Part shown: positions 39,699 through 48,072 of the stretch, piece by piece
How positions within the stretch are numbered: position 1 is the stretch's first letter
Layout: the number at the start of each line of letters is the position of its first letter
Assembly: GCA_021846565.1 (NCBI GenBank)
Contig: JAJZWS010000018.1
Location: 1-50,989, forward strand
Direction of reading: 5' to 3'
DNA: 50,989 nucleotides
Source of the DNA: Bacillota bacterium
Lineage (GTDB): Bacteria; Bacillota; Sulfobacillia; Sulfobacillales; JAIMBI01
Made by a program: the position numbers and the translations under genes
Notes under the pieces: model-generated
Told to the model about the DNA's origin: nothing
Databases searched by the model: none
What the model saw: only the letters and a program-made list of their open reading frames with translations

Positions 39699-40564
39699 CC
39701 GCCGGCACCCAGCACGAGGCGCAGCCGGCCGGTGCCGCCGGCTTCCTCCGCGCCGTGCGGGCGGCCGCCTGGGTGGAGTACCAGACGCTTCGGCTCTACC
39801 CGGCCAACCTGTGGCTGGCCGCCGCCCAGGAGCTCACGACCGTCGGCGTGTGGTACTTCGTGGCACTGTTCCTGAGTCCGGCGGCCAATGCCGACGTTGG
39901 GCGCTATGGTGGGAACTACGTCGCCTATGTGCTGGTCGGTGTCCTGATGAATCAGGTGGGGATGGCCACGCTGGTGGCCCCCTTCACGACCATCGCCAAC
40001 GCCTTTTGGGACAAGCGGTTGGAGACGTATCGCCTGGCGGGCGCCGGCATCTGGGCCAACATCGTGGGCCGGCTGCTGTGGCAGGCGCTGTTTGCAACGA
40101 TGTGGCAGGCGGCGGCGATGGCGTTCCTGGTGATGACCGGGACCATCCACTTGGCTCGTGGGCTGCCGGTGGGGTTGGGGGTGCTGGTATGGCTCCTGCT
40201 GGTGGCCTCCAATGCGGGGATTGGGTTCATGGGGGGCAGCTTGTTCTTTCTGCTGGAGGTGAAGAACGGGCGGGACCCGATCACGTGGGTCTACCAATAC
40301 CTCATCCAAATCGTCTCGGGGCTCTACATTCCGGTGACCGTGCTGCCGGGGTGGCTGCGGAGTGTGGGACAGGGGCTGCCGCAGACCTATGTGTTCGCCG
40401 CCATGCGCAGCCTCATCCTCACCGGCGCCCGGGGGTCGCAGGTCGTGGGCCTGGTTGTGCCGCTCGGGGTCGAGAGTGTTCTCCTGCTGGCGGCGGGGGT
40501 GGCCATGACCACCTGGGCACTGCGCCGCGCCGAGAGGCAAGCCGGGATCGGGGTGGTGGTGTAG
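39695..40564 (+). CDS. ABC-2 type permease, second of two
   Basis: 289 residues with six membrane segments. The ABC-2 layout is the same as in the first permease: ETYRLAGAGIWANIVGRLLWQALF after the second segment and SGLYIPVTVLPGWLRSVGQGLPQTYVFAAMRSLIL near the end. Both permeases carry the Y-x-P-V-T-V-L-P-type loop, but the sequences are otherwise diverged. It is the last gene of the operon. A possible stem CGGCGGGG/CCCCGCCG (40565-40572 and 40609-40616) follows and may end transcription. Confidence 0.87.
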   Translation: MTAGTQHEAQPAGAAGFLRAVRAAAWVEYQTLRLYPANLWLAAAQELTTVGVWYFVALFLSPAANADVGRYGGNYVAYVLVGVLMNQVGMATLVAPFTTIANAFWDKRLETYRLAGAGIWANIVGRLLWQALFATMWQAAAMAFLVMTGTIHLARGLPVGLGVLVWLLLVASNAGIGFMGGSLFFLLEVKNGRDPITWVYQYLIQIVSGLYIPVTVLPGWLRSVGQGLPQTYVFAAMRSLILTGARGSQVVGLVVPLGVESVLLLAAGVAMTTWALRRAERQAGIGVVV

Positions 40565-40622
40565 CGGCGGGGGATGCGGGTGATGCGCGGCCACCGGATG
40601 TTTCGCCGCCCCGCCGGCCGCA

Positions 40623-40651
40623 TTGTTCTTTACGCAAGAATCGCTTACAAT
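40623..40651 (+). promoter_or_regulatory. Promoter of the rpsF-ssb-rpsR-rplI operon
   Basis: TTGTTC at 40623-40628 and TACAAT at 40646-40651 with a 17-bp spacer form a good housekeeping promoter. The leader of about 90 bases before rpsF contains a GC-rich inverted repeat around CCACGTGG but no S6:S18-type leader structure that I recognise. Confidence 0.7.
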
Positions 40652-40748
40652 GCGCTTCGGTCGTCCTTGCGACGCGTGCCGTTCCTGCTCCCCCCACGTG
40701 GGAGGGAGCCGCCCCATAGGGGTGTCCACGGGAGGGGGTGAAAAACTA

Positions 40749-41117
40749 TTGGCTCGCTATGAGCTCATGTGCATCTTGCGTCCGGACTTGGACGAAGAGG
40801 GTCTGGAAGCGTCCATCGGTCGCGTGGCCGCCCTGGTCGCCACTGCGGGTGGCACCGCAGAGAAGCTGGAGCGCTGGGGCCGTCGCCATCTCGCTTATCC
40901 TATCAACGGCCGCACCGAAGGATTTTACATCGTGCAAGCATTCACGGGGACCGGCACCATTTCCAATGAACTGACCCGTCGCTTGAACATCAACGAGGAC
41001 GTGTTGCGTTCCATCGTCGTGCGCCGTGATCTGAAAGCCGATGCCTCCGCGCCTGTGTCCACTCCGACGACCGAAGCGTCCGAGGAGGAGACCGTGTCCG
41101 TGGCGGACGAGGCCTAA
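40749..41117 (+). CDS. rpsF: 30S ribosomal protein S6
   Basis: 122 residues. The S6 pattern ARYELMCILRPDLDEEGLEASIGR, then KLERWGRRHLAYPINGRTEGFYIVQAF and INEDVLRSIVVRRD, is complete. An acidic Ser/Thr/Glu-rich tail of about 25 residues follows. The start is TTG at 40749; GGAGGGGG lies about ten bases upstream, and no in-frame ATG or GTG exists before the conserved Tyr-Glu. It heads the S6-SSB-S18-L9 operon and binds S18 in the small-subunit platform. Confidence 0.94.
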   Translation: MARYELMCILRPDLDEEGLEASIGRVAALVATAGGTAEKLERWGRRHLAYPINGRTEGFYIVQAFTGTGTISNELTRRLNINEDVLRSIVVRRDLKADASAPVSTPTTEASEEETVSVADEA

Positions 41118-41167
41118 CGATCCGGTGCCTTTTGTCATGCGGGGAGGACTGCGGGCGTGATAACGCG

Positions 41168-41569
41168 ATGTTGAATCGGGTGATCCTCATCGGCCGGCTG
41201 ACGCGGGATCCGGAACTGCGGGTCACCAGCCAGTCCGGGGTGTCGGTGGCCACGTTCAGCGTGGCCGTGGACCGTCCCTACCAGACCCAGGGGGGCCAGC
41301 GCGAGACCGATTTCATTGACTGCGTGGCATGGCGCCGTCTGGCGGAAACCGTGGCCGAGCACATGAAAAAGGGCCGCCTGGTGGCGGTGGACGGTCGGCT
41401 GCAGATCCGGAGCTACGAAACCCAGGATGGCCAGCGCCGCCGGGTGGCGGAAGTGGTGGCCGAAGATGTGCGCTTTTTGGACCGTCCCCGTGACGGGGCC
41501 TCCGCCGGCGGGGACCGTGATGAGGAGCGGCGGAACGACGTGGACTTGCCCGAAGACATCCCGTTCTAG
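41168..41569 (+). CDS. ssb: Single-stranded DNA-binding protein
   Basis: 133 residues. The OB-fold is evident: MLNRVILIGRLTRDPELRVTSQSGVSVATFSVAVDR, FIDCVAWRRLAETVAEHMKKGRLVAVDGRLQIRSYETQDGQRRRVAEVVAEDVRFL. The C-terminal tip DLPEDIPF is the usual partner-binding peptide. The protein is shorter than many because the linker is brief. The ATG is chosen from the family start although its ribosome binding site is weak; a TTG 36 bases upstream has none. Confidence 0.95.
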   Translation: MLNRVILIGRLTRDPELRVTSQSGVSVATFSVAVDRPYQTQGGQRETDFIDCVAWRRLAETVAEHMKKGRLVAVDGRLQIRSYETQDGQRRRVAEVVAEDVRFLDRPRDGASAGGDRDEERRNDVDLPEDIPF

Positions 41570-41650
41570 GGAGTCCCGGGGCAGCGGCGCGGGGGCGGCT
41601 TGCCGCCCCTCGGGCCGTCAGACACCAGATTCGGCGGGGGAGGTGAACGG

Positions 41651-41881
41651 ATGCGCAAGGAACGAGGTCGACGACCGAAGAAGAAGGTTTGCAGCTTCTG
41701 CGTCGATAAGATTGATCAGGTGGATTTCAAAGAAGTGATTCGCCTACGCCGGTTCGTGAGCGAGCGGGGCAAGATGCTCCCCCGGCGGGTGTCGGGCAAC
41801 TGCGCCAAGCATCAGCGGCAGTTGACGACCGCTATCAAGCAGGCGCGCATTATGGCGCTCCTGCCCTTCACGGTGGAATAG
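41651..41881 (+). CDS. rpsR: 30S ribosomal protein S18
   Basis: 76 residues. S18 features are clear ([48 protein letters not shown]). CxxC near the N-terminus (CSFC) plus the Cys in GNCAKHQ suggest the zinc-binding form. A strong GGGGGAGGTG site precedes the ATG. It lies between ssb and rplI as usual. Confidence 0.97.
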   Translation: MRKERGRRPKKKVCSFCVDKIDQVDFKEVIRLRRFVSERGKMLPRRVSGNCAKHQRQLTTAIKQARIMALLPFTVE

Positions 41882-41967
41882 CTTAAGGCGCCCATGGGGT
41901 CAGCGTACAGTCGGGGATAGTCCGGAGTCAGACGGGAAGCCGACCACAAGCAGGAAGGCGGGATGGG

Positions 41968-42414
41968 ATGGAAATCATCCTGGTGCAGGACGTGGAGAAC
42001 CTGGGGAAGAAGGGCGAGGTCAAGACGGTCAAGGACGGCTATGGCCGCAACTACCTGATTCCCCGCGGCTTTGCGGAGCGGGCGACGCCCGGAAAGCTCA
42101 AGGTGGTGCGGGAGCGGCAGGCCGCCGACCGCACGCGTCAAGAGAAGCGGGTGGCGGAAGCCCAGACGCGGGCCGAGTCCTTAAAGGGACTGCGCGTGGA
42201 CATTGAGGTCAATGCGGGTGAGAGCGGTCGGCTGTTTGGATCGGTGACCAGTCAGGACGTGGCCGACGCTTTGGCCAAGCGGGGCATCACCATCGACAAG
42301 AAGGATGTGCGGCTCGAAGGTGGGGCGATGAAGGCGCTGGGCGACCACGAGGCGACGGTGCATTTGTACGAAGGGGTGAACGTCCCCATTTTGGTGCGCC
42401 TGATTCCGTCATGA
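41968..42414 (+). CDS. rplI: 50S ribosomal protein L9
   Basis: 148 residues, standard L9: the N-terminal rRNA-binding domain (MEIILVQDVENLGKKGEVKTVKDGYGRNYLIPRGFA), a long central helix (about 45-75) and the C-terminal domain (LFGSVTSQDVADAL, VRLEGGAMKALGDHEATVHLYEGV). The stop overlaps the start of the Lon-like protease gene by 4 bp (ATGA). Confidence 0.97.
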   Translation: MEIILVQDVENLGKKGEVKTVKDGYGRNYLIPRGFAERATPGKLKVVRERQAADRTRQEKRVAEAQTRAESLKGLRVDIEVNAGESGRLFGSVTSQDVADALAKRGITIDKKDVRLEGGAMKALGDHEATVHLYEGVNVPILVRLIPS

Positions 42415-44282
42415 GTCACGAACCGTCGTCGCCTTCGGAAGCCCTGGCAGAGGACCTGGATCGCCGGCTCCGAGCGTTTTATGACCTCATGGTCCAAATC
42501 TACGGACCTGAGCGGTTGGTGCTGAAGGCCGGCAAGCTCATGGCCCTGAAAGACCTGCGCGACGACGACCCGTCGCGCCGTCTCTTGGGCTTGAAGAAAA
42601 TCGTCTACGAAGACCCATCGCTCACGGAGCTCACTCCGGAGAGCGGCATTGTCGACGAGCTTTCGCGGCTGGAGGACGAGCTGTCCGAAGTGCTGGCCCG
42701 GCGTACGCTCGAGGACGATTTGGAAAAGCGCATCGCCGAGCGCATGCAGATGCGGCACGAGGAATACGTGCGGGACATCCGCATGCAAATCCTAAAGGAG
42801 GACGGGGGGCCGGAAACCCCGGAGACGACGCGCAAGCTGGAGCGGTTAAGGCAACTGGATGCGGTCACGCTCTCGCGGCCGGCGCTGGACATCATGCGGC
42901 CCCGCTCCCTTGATGAAGTAATTGGCCAGGACCAGGCGGTGAAGGCGCTCTTGGCCAAACTGGCTTCCCCGTATCCGCAGCACATTTTGCTGTACGGTCC
43001 ACCAGGTGTGGGCAAAACCACGGTGGCCCGCCTTGCACTGGAAGCGGCCAAAGCCAGCGCCCTGGGACAGTTCCAGCCCGAGGCGCCATTTGTGGAGGTG
43101 GATGGGGCCACGCTCCGGTGGGACCCCCGCGAGGTGGCCAACCCGCTGCTGGGCTCGGTGCACGACCCCATCTATCAGGGGGCGCGGCGAGATTTGGCCG
43201 AGGGCGGCATCCCGGAACCAAAGCCCGGCCTGGTCACGGATGCTCACGGAGGCGTCTTGTTCATCGATGAAATTGGAGAAATGGACCCGATTCTGCAGAA
43301 CAAGTTGTTAAAGGTTCTGGAAGATAAGCGGGTGCCGTTTGACTCCGCCTACTTTGACCCCGAGGATCCGTCGGTGCCGGAGTACGTGAAGAAGCTGTTT
43401 GCCGAAGGAGCCCCGGCCCACTTCGTACTCATTGGCGCCACCACCCGGTCCCCGGAGGAGATTTCGCCGGCGCTGCGCTCGCGGTGCGCGGAGGTGTACT
43501 TCGATCCGCTGGCTCCGGAACACATTCGGCACATTGCGGAAGAGGCGGCGTCCCGCATCGATGTGACCCTGGACCCGGCGGCGGCCGCGCTGTTGTCCCA
43601 GTACACGCTCGAGGGGCGGCGGGCGGTCACGCTGTTGGCTGATGCGCTGAGCCTGGCGCTGTTGCGCGACGCCAGCGTCAAGCGCATCGAGGAGTCGCAT
43701 GTGACCGAGGCGATCGCCAGTGCCCGCCTGCCGCGAGTCTCCGGCGTGCACGCGGAGCCCAGCCGCCAGGTGGGTCGCGTGTTGGGCTTGGCCGTGGCGG
43801 GTTTTCAGGGGACGGTGCTGGAGGTGGAAGCCACCATGTTCCCGGCCAAGCCGGGCCGCGGCCAGGTGCGCTTCAATGACACCGCCGGGTCTATGGCCAA
43901 GGATTCGGTGTTCAATGCCCTGACGGTGCTGCGCCGGGTGACCAGCCAGGAGCAGGTGGGTCGGCACGACTTCCACGTCAACGTGGTGGGCGGGGGCCAG
44001 GTGGACGGCCCGTCCGCGGGCGCGGCCATTTTCCTGGCGCTCTGGAGCGTGTTGACCGACACGCCGGTGCGCCAGGACGTAGCGCTCACGGGCGAACTGT
44101 CGCTGTCGGGCGCCTTGAAGCCGGTGGGCGGCATTGCGGAGAAGGTTTTCGGGGCCCGTCAGGCCGGCATGGCCTTGGTGCTGGTGCCGAAAGGCAATGC
44201 GGTGGACGTGCCCGCAGATCCTGGGGTGGAGGTGCGGCCGGTGGAGGACGCCACGGCGCTGTTGGCAGCGCTGGCCGAATGA
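42411..44282 (+). CDS. lonC: Lon-family ATP-dependent protease, LonC type
   Basis: 623 residues. A helical N-terminal region with a probable coiled coil (about 80-130) replaces the usual Lon substrate domain. An AAA+ module follows with Walker A GPPGVGKT at 196-203 and Walker B VLFIDEIGEMD. The C-terminal protease domain has catalytic Ser535 (DGPSAGAA) and Lys578 (GGIAEKVFGARQAG), the normal 43-residue spacing. LonC proteases are known between rplI and dnaB in Clostridia-type genomes; some are proteases with weak or no ATPase. Here both Walker motifs look intact. It overlaps dnaB by 4 bp. Confidence 0.9.
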   Translation: MSHEPSSPSEALAEDLDRRLRAFYDLMVQIYGPERLVLKAGKLMALKDLRDDDPSRRLLGLKKIVYEDPSLTELTPESGIVDELSRLEDELSEVLARRTLEDDLEKRIAERMQMRHEEYVRDIRMQILKEDGGPETPETTRKLERLRQLDAVTLSRPALDIMRPRSLDEVIGQDQAVKALLAKLASPYPQHILLYGPPGVGKTTVARLALEAAKASALGQFQPEAPFVEVDGATLRWDPREVANPLLGSVHDPIYQGARRDLAEGGIPEPKPGLVTDAHGGVLFIDEIGEMDPILQNKLLKVLEDKRVPFDSAYFDPEDPSVPEYVKKLFAEGAPAHFVLIGATTRSPEEISPALRSRCAEVYFDPLAPEHIRHIAEEAASRIDVTLDPAAAALLSQYTLEGRRAVTLLADALSLALLRDASVKRIEESHVTEAIASARLPRVSGVHAEPSRQVGRVLGLAVAGFQGTVLEVEATMFPAKPGRGQVRFNDTAGSMAKDSVFNALTVLRRVTSQEQVGRHDFHVNVVGGGQVDGPSAGAAIFLALWSVLTDTPVRQDVALTGELSLSGALKPVGGIAEKVFGARQAGMALVLVPKGNAVDVPADPGVEVRPVEDATALLAALAE

Positions 44283-45616
44283 GTACCGACTACAGTCGCA
44301 TTCCGCCCCAGCACCTGGAAGCCGAACTGGCGGTGCTGGGTGCGCTCTTGATCGATCCCGCCACGGCGGATGACGTGGCGCCGCTTTTGGATGCTCAGGA
44401 CTTTTATCGGGATGCCCACCGCGAAGTGTTTCTGGCCATCCTGGAGCTTCTCTCCAGCTCGGGCCGTCAGGTGGACGTGATTACCGTGAGCGATCAGCTG
44501 CGACGACGCGGCACGCTGGACCAGGTGGGCGGTCTGCCGTTTCTCATGGAGCTGGCGGAAATCGTGCCGACGTCGGCCCATGCGGTGCACTACGCCCGCA
44601 TAGTCCGAGAGAAGTCCGTCCTGCGCCGCATCATTGAAACCGGCGGCCACATGGTGGGCTTGGCATTCCAGGCCGAAGACAATGCCGACGAAATTCTGGA
44701 CCAGGCGCAGCATGCGCTGTTTGAGCTGGCGCAGCAGGGCCGACGCGAGCCGCAGCGGCTCCAGTCGATCCTGGTGCGCACGCTGGAGCGCGTCGAGCAG
44801 ATGGCCGGCAAGAAGGGGCTCGCGGGCATTGCCACCGGGTTTCACGACTTTGACCGGATCACCAGCGGCATGCAGGCGTCGGATCTCTGGGTGGTGGCGG
44901 CTCGCCCCTCGATGGGCAAAACCAACTTCTGCTTGAACATTGCGCGGCATGTGGCGGTCCATGAGCACGTACCGGTCGTCATTTTCAGCCTGGAGATGAG
45001 CCAGGAGCAACTGGCGCTCCGGCTCATCTCGGCGGAAGCCGACCTGGACGGGCAGCGGCTGCGCACCGGCGATTTGACCGACGAGATGTGGTCGCACCTC
45101 ACGCATGCGCTGGGACGCCTGGGCGATGCGCCGATCTATATCGACGACACGCCGGCGCTCTCCCCGCTGGAACTGGCCGCCAAGGCGCGGAGCCTGCACC
45201 GCAAGCACAACCTGGGGCTCGTGATCATCGACTACCTGCAGCTGATGTCGGCGCGCGGCCGCAGCGAGAACCGCCAGCAGGAAATCTCGGAGATTTCCCG
45301 GGGGTTAAAGGCGCTCGCCCGTGAGCTGGAGGTGCCGGTGCTCACCCTGTCGCAACTGTCGCGCGCCGTGGAATCGCGCAATGACAAGCACCCCATGCTG
45401 TCGGACCTGCGCGAGTCGGGCGCGATTGAGCAGGATGCCGACTTGGTGGCGTTTATCTATCGCGATGACTACTACGTCAAGGACAGCGCGACCCCCGGAC
45501 AGGCCGAGGTGATCGTGGCGAAGCAGCGCAACGGGCCCACCGGCACGGTGACACTGGCGTTTCGCAAGGATACCGGCAAGTTTCTCTCGGTGCTGCCGGA
45601 AGGGGCTCATACATAA
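44279..45616 (+). CDS. dnaB: Replicative DNA helicase DnaB (DnaC of Bacillus)
   Basis: 445 residues. The N-terminal helical domain (PPQHLEAELAVLGALLIDPATADDV) is joined by a linker to a RecA-type helicase domain with Walker A ARPSMGKT at 208-215, Walker B IIDYLQLM and the DLRESGAIEQDADLV segment. It is a hexameric helicase that unwinds DNA at the fork. The gene overlaps lonC and is followed by purA, the conserved order near the Firmicute origin. No intein interrupts the P-loop. Confidence 0.97.
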   Translation: MSTDYSRIPPQHLEAELAVLGALLIDPATADDVAPLLDAQDFYRDAHREVFLAILELLSSSGRQVDVITVSDQLRRRGTLDQVGGLPFLMELAEIVPTSAHAVHYARIVREKSVLRRIIETGGHMVGLAFQAEDNADEILDQAQHALFELAQQGRREPQRLQSILVRTLERVEQMAGKKGLAGIATGFHDFDRITSGMQASDLWVVAARPSMGKTNFCLNIARHVAVHEHVPVVIFSLEMSQEQLALRLISAEADLDGQRLRTGDLTDEMWSHLTHALGRLGDAPIYIDDTPALSPLELAAKARSLHRKHNLGLVIIDYLQLMSARGRSENRQQEISEISRGLKALARELEVPVLTLSQLSRAVESRNDKHPMLSDLRESGAIEQDADLVAFIYRDDYYVKDSATPGQAEVIVAKQRNGPTGTVTLAFRKDTGKFLSVLPEGAHT

Positions 45617-45679
45617 CCCGCGCCCCCTCCAAGGGGAGCGGACGGCACTTAAGCTGATGTGGCGGATGGAGGGATGAGC

Positions 45680-46960
45680 GTGTCCGCAGTGGTGTTGGTG
45701 GGAGCGCAGTGGGGCGACGAGGGCAAGGGCCGCGTAACCGATTTCCTGGCGCAGAAGGCGGACATGGTGGTGCGGCATCAAGGAGGCGCCAACGCGGGCC
45801 ACACGGTGGTGGTGGGCACCCAGACGTACAAGCTTCACCTGATTCCTTCGGGCATCTTGTATCCCGGGTGTGTTTCGGTGATTGCCGGCGGCGTGGTGGT
45901 GGATCCCTGGGGGCTGGTGGAGGAGATGGACTACCTGGAAGCGGCGGGGTTGACGCTGGACCGGCTCCGCGTTTCGACCCAGGCCCATCTGGTGATGCCG
46001 TATCACAAGCTCTTAGACGCCCTGCAGGAGGAGCGGCTGGGCAGCGAGCGGTTGGGCACGACGCTTAGAGGCATTGGGCCCGCGTATATGGACAAGGCCG
46101 CCCGCACGGGGATTCGCATGGGCGAGCTTTTGCAGCCTGACCGGCTGCAGCAGCGGGTGGCGAGTCAGATTGCGGACAAGCGGCGGCTGTTGGGGGACCG
46201 GGTGGATGCGCTGGACGCGCAGGTCATCGCGGGTGAGCTTTCAGCGATTGCCGAGCGCGTCCGCCCGTATCTCGCCAACACGCCGCGGCTCATCAACGAC
46301 GCGCTGGACCGCGACCAGAACGTCTTGTTTGAAAGCGCCCAGGGCACCATGCTGGACAACGATCACGGCACCTACCCGTTTGTGACCTCGTCGCATCCCA
46401 TTGCAGGGGGCGCCTGCATCGGGGCGGGCGTAGGGCCCACGCGCATTAACCAGGTTTACGGCATCTTGAAGGCGTACACGTCGCGGGTGGGCGACGGTCC
46501 GTTCCCCACAGAGTTGTCGGGGGAGCTGGCCGACACCATACGGGAGCGGGGGCACGAATACGGCACCACCACCGGGCGGCCGCGCCGGGTGGGGTGGCTC
46601 GACGGCGTGGCGCTTCGGCATGCGGCGCGGGTCAACGGCATGACCGGTGTGGTGGTGACGTCTTTGGACGTGCTGGACGAGATGCCCACACTGCGCATCG
46701 CCACGGGCTACAAACTGCCCGATGGCACGGTGACAACCGACTTCCCCGACCGTGTGGAGGATCTGGAGGGGGTCCAGCCGCAGTTGGTGACGTGTCCCGG
46801 CTGGATGGCCCCCACCACCGAGGCGCGCCAGCTGCAGGATCTGCCGAGCGCGGCGCGGTACTATGTGGACCGGATCGGCGAGATCGTCGGCGTCCCCGTG
46901 ATGATGGTGTCGGTGGGCGCCGAGCGCAGCCGCACGATTACCCCAGGTCCGCTGTACTGA
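45680..46960 (+). CDS. purA: Adenylosuccinate synthetase
   Basis: 426 residues. The N-terminal AVVLVGAQWGDEGKGRVTD contains the GDEGKG phosphate loop; the catalytic Asp and His (GGANAGHTV) and the GTTTGRPRRVGW signature are present. It converts IMP, aspartate and GTP to adenylosuccinate in AMP synthesis. GTG at 45680 is preferred because GGAGGG lies six bases before it; the in-frame ATG at 45674 directly abuts that site. A stem-loop follows at 46994-47022. Confidence 0.96.
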   Translation: MSAVVLVGAQWGDEGKGRVTDFLAQKADMVVRHQGGANAGHTVVVGTQTYKLHLIPSGILYPGCVSVIAGGVVVDPWGLVEEMDYLEAAGLTLDRLRVSTQAHLVMPYHKLLDALQEERLGSERLGTTLRGIGPAYMDKAARTGIRMGELLQPDRLQQRVASQIADKRRLLGDRVDALDAQVIAGELSAIAERVRPYLANTPRLINDALDRDQNVLFESAQGTMLDNDHGTYPFVTSSHPIAGGACIGAGVGPTRINQVYGILKAYTSRVGDGPFPTELSGELADTIRERGHEYGTTTGRPRRVGWLDGVALRHAARVNGMTGVVVTSLDVLDEMPTLRIATGYKLPDGTVTTDFPDRVEDLEGVQPQLVTCPGWMAPTTEARQLQDLPSAARYYVDRIGEIVGVPVMMVSVGAERSRTITPGPLY

Positions 46961-46993
46961 GTCAGGCGTCTCGAGTAGGCGAAGGACACGACG

Positions 46994-47022
46994 GAGGGGC
47001 TCACCCAAGTGGCGAGCCCCTC
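46994..47022. terminator. Stem-loop between purA and the convergent fusion gene
   Basis: GAGGGGCTC and GAGCCCCTC form a perfect 9-bp stem with an 11-base loop, 33 bases after the purA stop and 12 bases before the end of the convergent gene. There is no clear T-run on either side, so it is a hairpin of probable terminator or transcript-end function serving both directions. Confidence 0.6.
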
Positions 47023-47034
47023 GCTTAAGCGCCG

Positions 47035-48072
47035 CTAATCAAGCTGGCGCACGAATGCAACCCGGTCCACTCCCGGCCCGTCGTGGCCGGAGTGCACCGG
47101 GTTGCCATCCACCACGCGGTCGCCCGGCTCCAGCGTGAATCCCACCGCCCGGTGAAACGCGATGGACGCCCCGTTTATGGGGCTGGTAACGGCCCGCACC
47201 CGCACGACCCCGCGCTGGCGCACGAGCGCGAAGAACGCCTCATAAAGCCGCCGGCCGAGCCCTTCCCCCCGATGCGCGGGGTCGACGCCGAGCATGTGCA
47301 CGTACGCCTCGTCCGGGTGCGCGGGCGACACGAAACCCAAGAGAAAGGCAACCGGCCGCCCGTCGACGTGCACGACGAAGCTGGTGTCGCAGAAGTGCGC
47401 AAACATGAATCGGTGAAGCAAATCCGCGACCGGGCGGCCCCACCAGCTGTCCACCGACCCTGCAATCTCGTCGAAGTCGCGGGGGCTCAACGGCGTGATG
47501 ACGGGGTCTCGAGGCACGGCGGGCCCCAGCGACACGCGCCGCCAGACCCCCTCGTAGCTCTGGACTACGCCGTCGGCGTCCACCGTCAAGAGGGCTTGGT
47601 ACCCGCTGGCCAGCGACTGATAAACATAGCGGTCCCTGGCTTGCCGCGTGTAGCGCTGGGCCAACGGCGTCACGGTGAGGGCGGGAAACCGCACCCACGC
47701 GGCCGTCATGGAGGTACTCTGCCCCACGGCCAGTCCGAGACGGCGAATGGGCAGGGTGTTGGTTGCAGGCGTCACCCCCAGGTCCACGTCGTCGAGGCCG
47801 TCCAGGGTGGGCTCGTGGTGGTCGTTCACCCACCAGCGGCCATTGGCGTCATGTCGGAGGGAGAGCGTGCGCATCTTGCCCGTCCACTGCATCGTGACGT
47901 CAGCCATGCGCGTGACCCCCGACGATTCGTCTGCCTTTGCCACGTAGCATACCGAGGCCGGCTGTCCATCAAAGGCGGTCACCACCGTTCCCGTCAGCAC
48001 CAGCGCATCCTGACTGTTGATGGTGCACACTTCCTGGCCCACCTCGCCCAGGCGCTCCCAGAGGACATCCAC
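47035..48072 (-). CDS. Fusion of a putative glycolipid-binding domain and a GNAT acetyltransferase
   Basis: 345 residues. Residues 1-183 match the putative glycolipid-binding family (PF06475/DUF1089): LTGTVVTAFDGQPASVCYVAKADESSGVTRMADVTMQW, RWWVNDHHEPTLDGLDDVDLGVTPATNTLPIRRLGL, VWRRV. Residues 192-345 are a GNAT acetyltransferase with the acetyl-CoA loop VDPAHRGEGLGRRL at 263-276 and NGASIAFHRAVGF near the end. The combination suggests that the first domain presents a substrate to the second. GTG at 48072 has AGGAG eight bases upstream. The first domain's function is not established; the substrate is unknown. Confidence 0.8.
   Translation of the reverse strand: MDVLWERLGEVGQEVCTINSQDALVLTGTVVTAFDGQPASVCYVAKADESSGVTRMADVTMQWTGKMRTLSLRHDANGRWWVNDHHEPTLDGLDDVDLGVTPATNTLPIRRLGLAVGQSTSMTAAWVRFPALTVTPLAQRYTRQARDRYVYQSLASGYQALLTVDADGVVQSYEGVWRRVSLGPAVPRDPVITPLSPRDFDEIAGSVDSWWGRPVADLLHRFMFAHFCDTSFVVHVDGRPVAFLLGFVSPAHPDEAYVHMLGVDPAHRGEGLGRRLYEAFFALVRQRGVVRVRAVTSPINGASIAFHRAVGFTLEPGDRVVDGNPVHSGHDGPGVDRVAFVRQLD

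Noticed and set aside
40690-40710. CACGTG palindrome in the rpsF leader as a canonical parS site
   Set aside because: The flanks are CCCC and GGGA rather than TGTTT and AAACA, so only the core hexamer is shared.
45293-45306. ATTTCCCGGGGGTT inside dnaB as a second Noc-binding site
   Set aside because: Only one half-site is intact (11/14) and it lies in coding sequence of a conserved helicase segment, so chance is likely.
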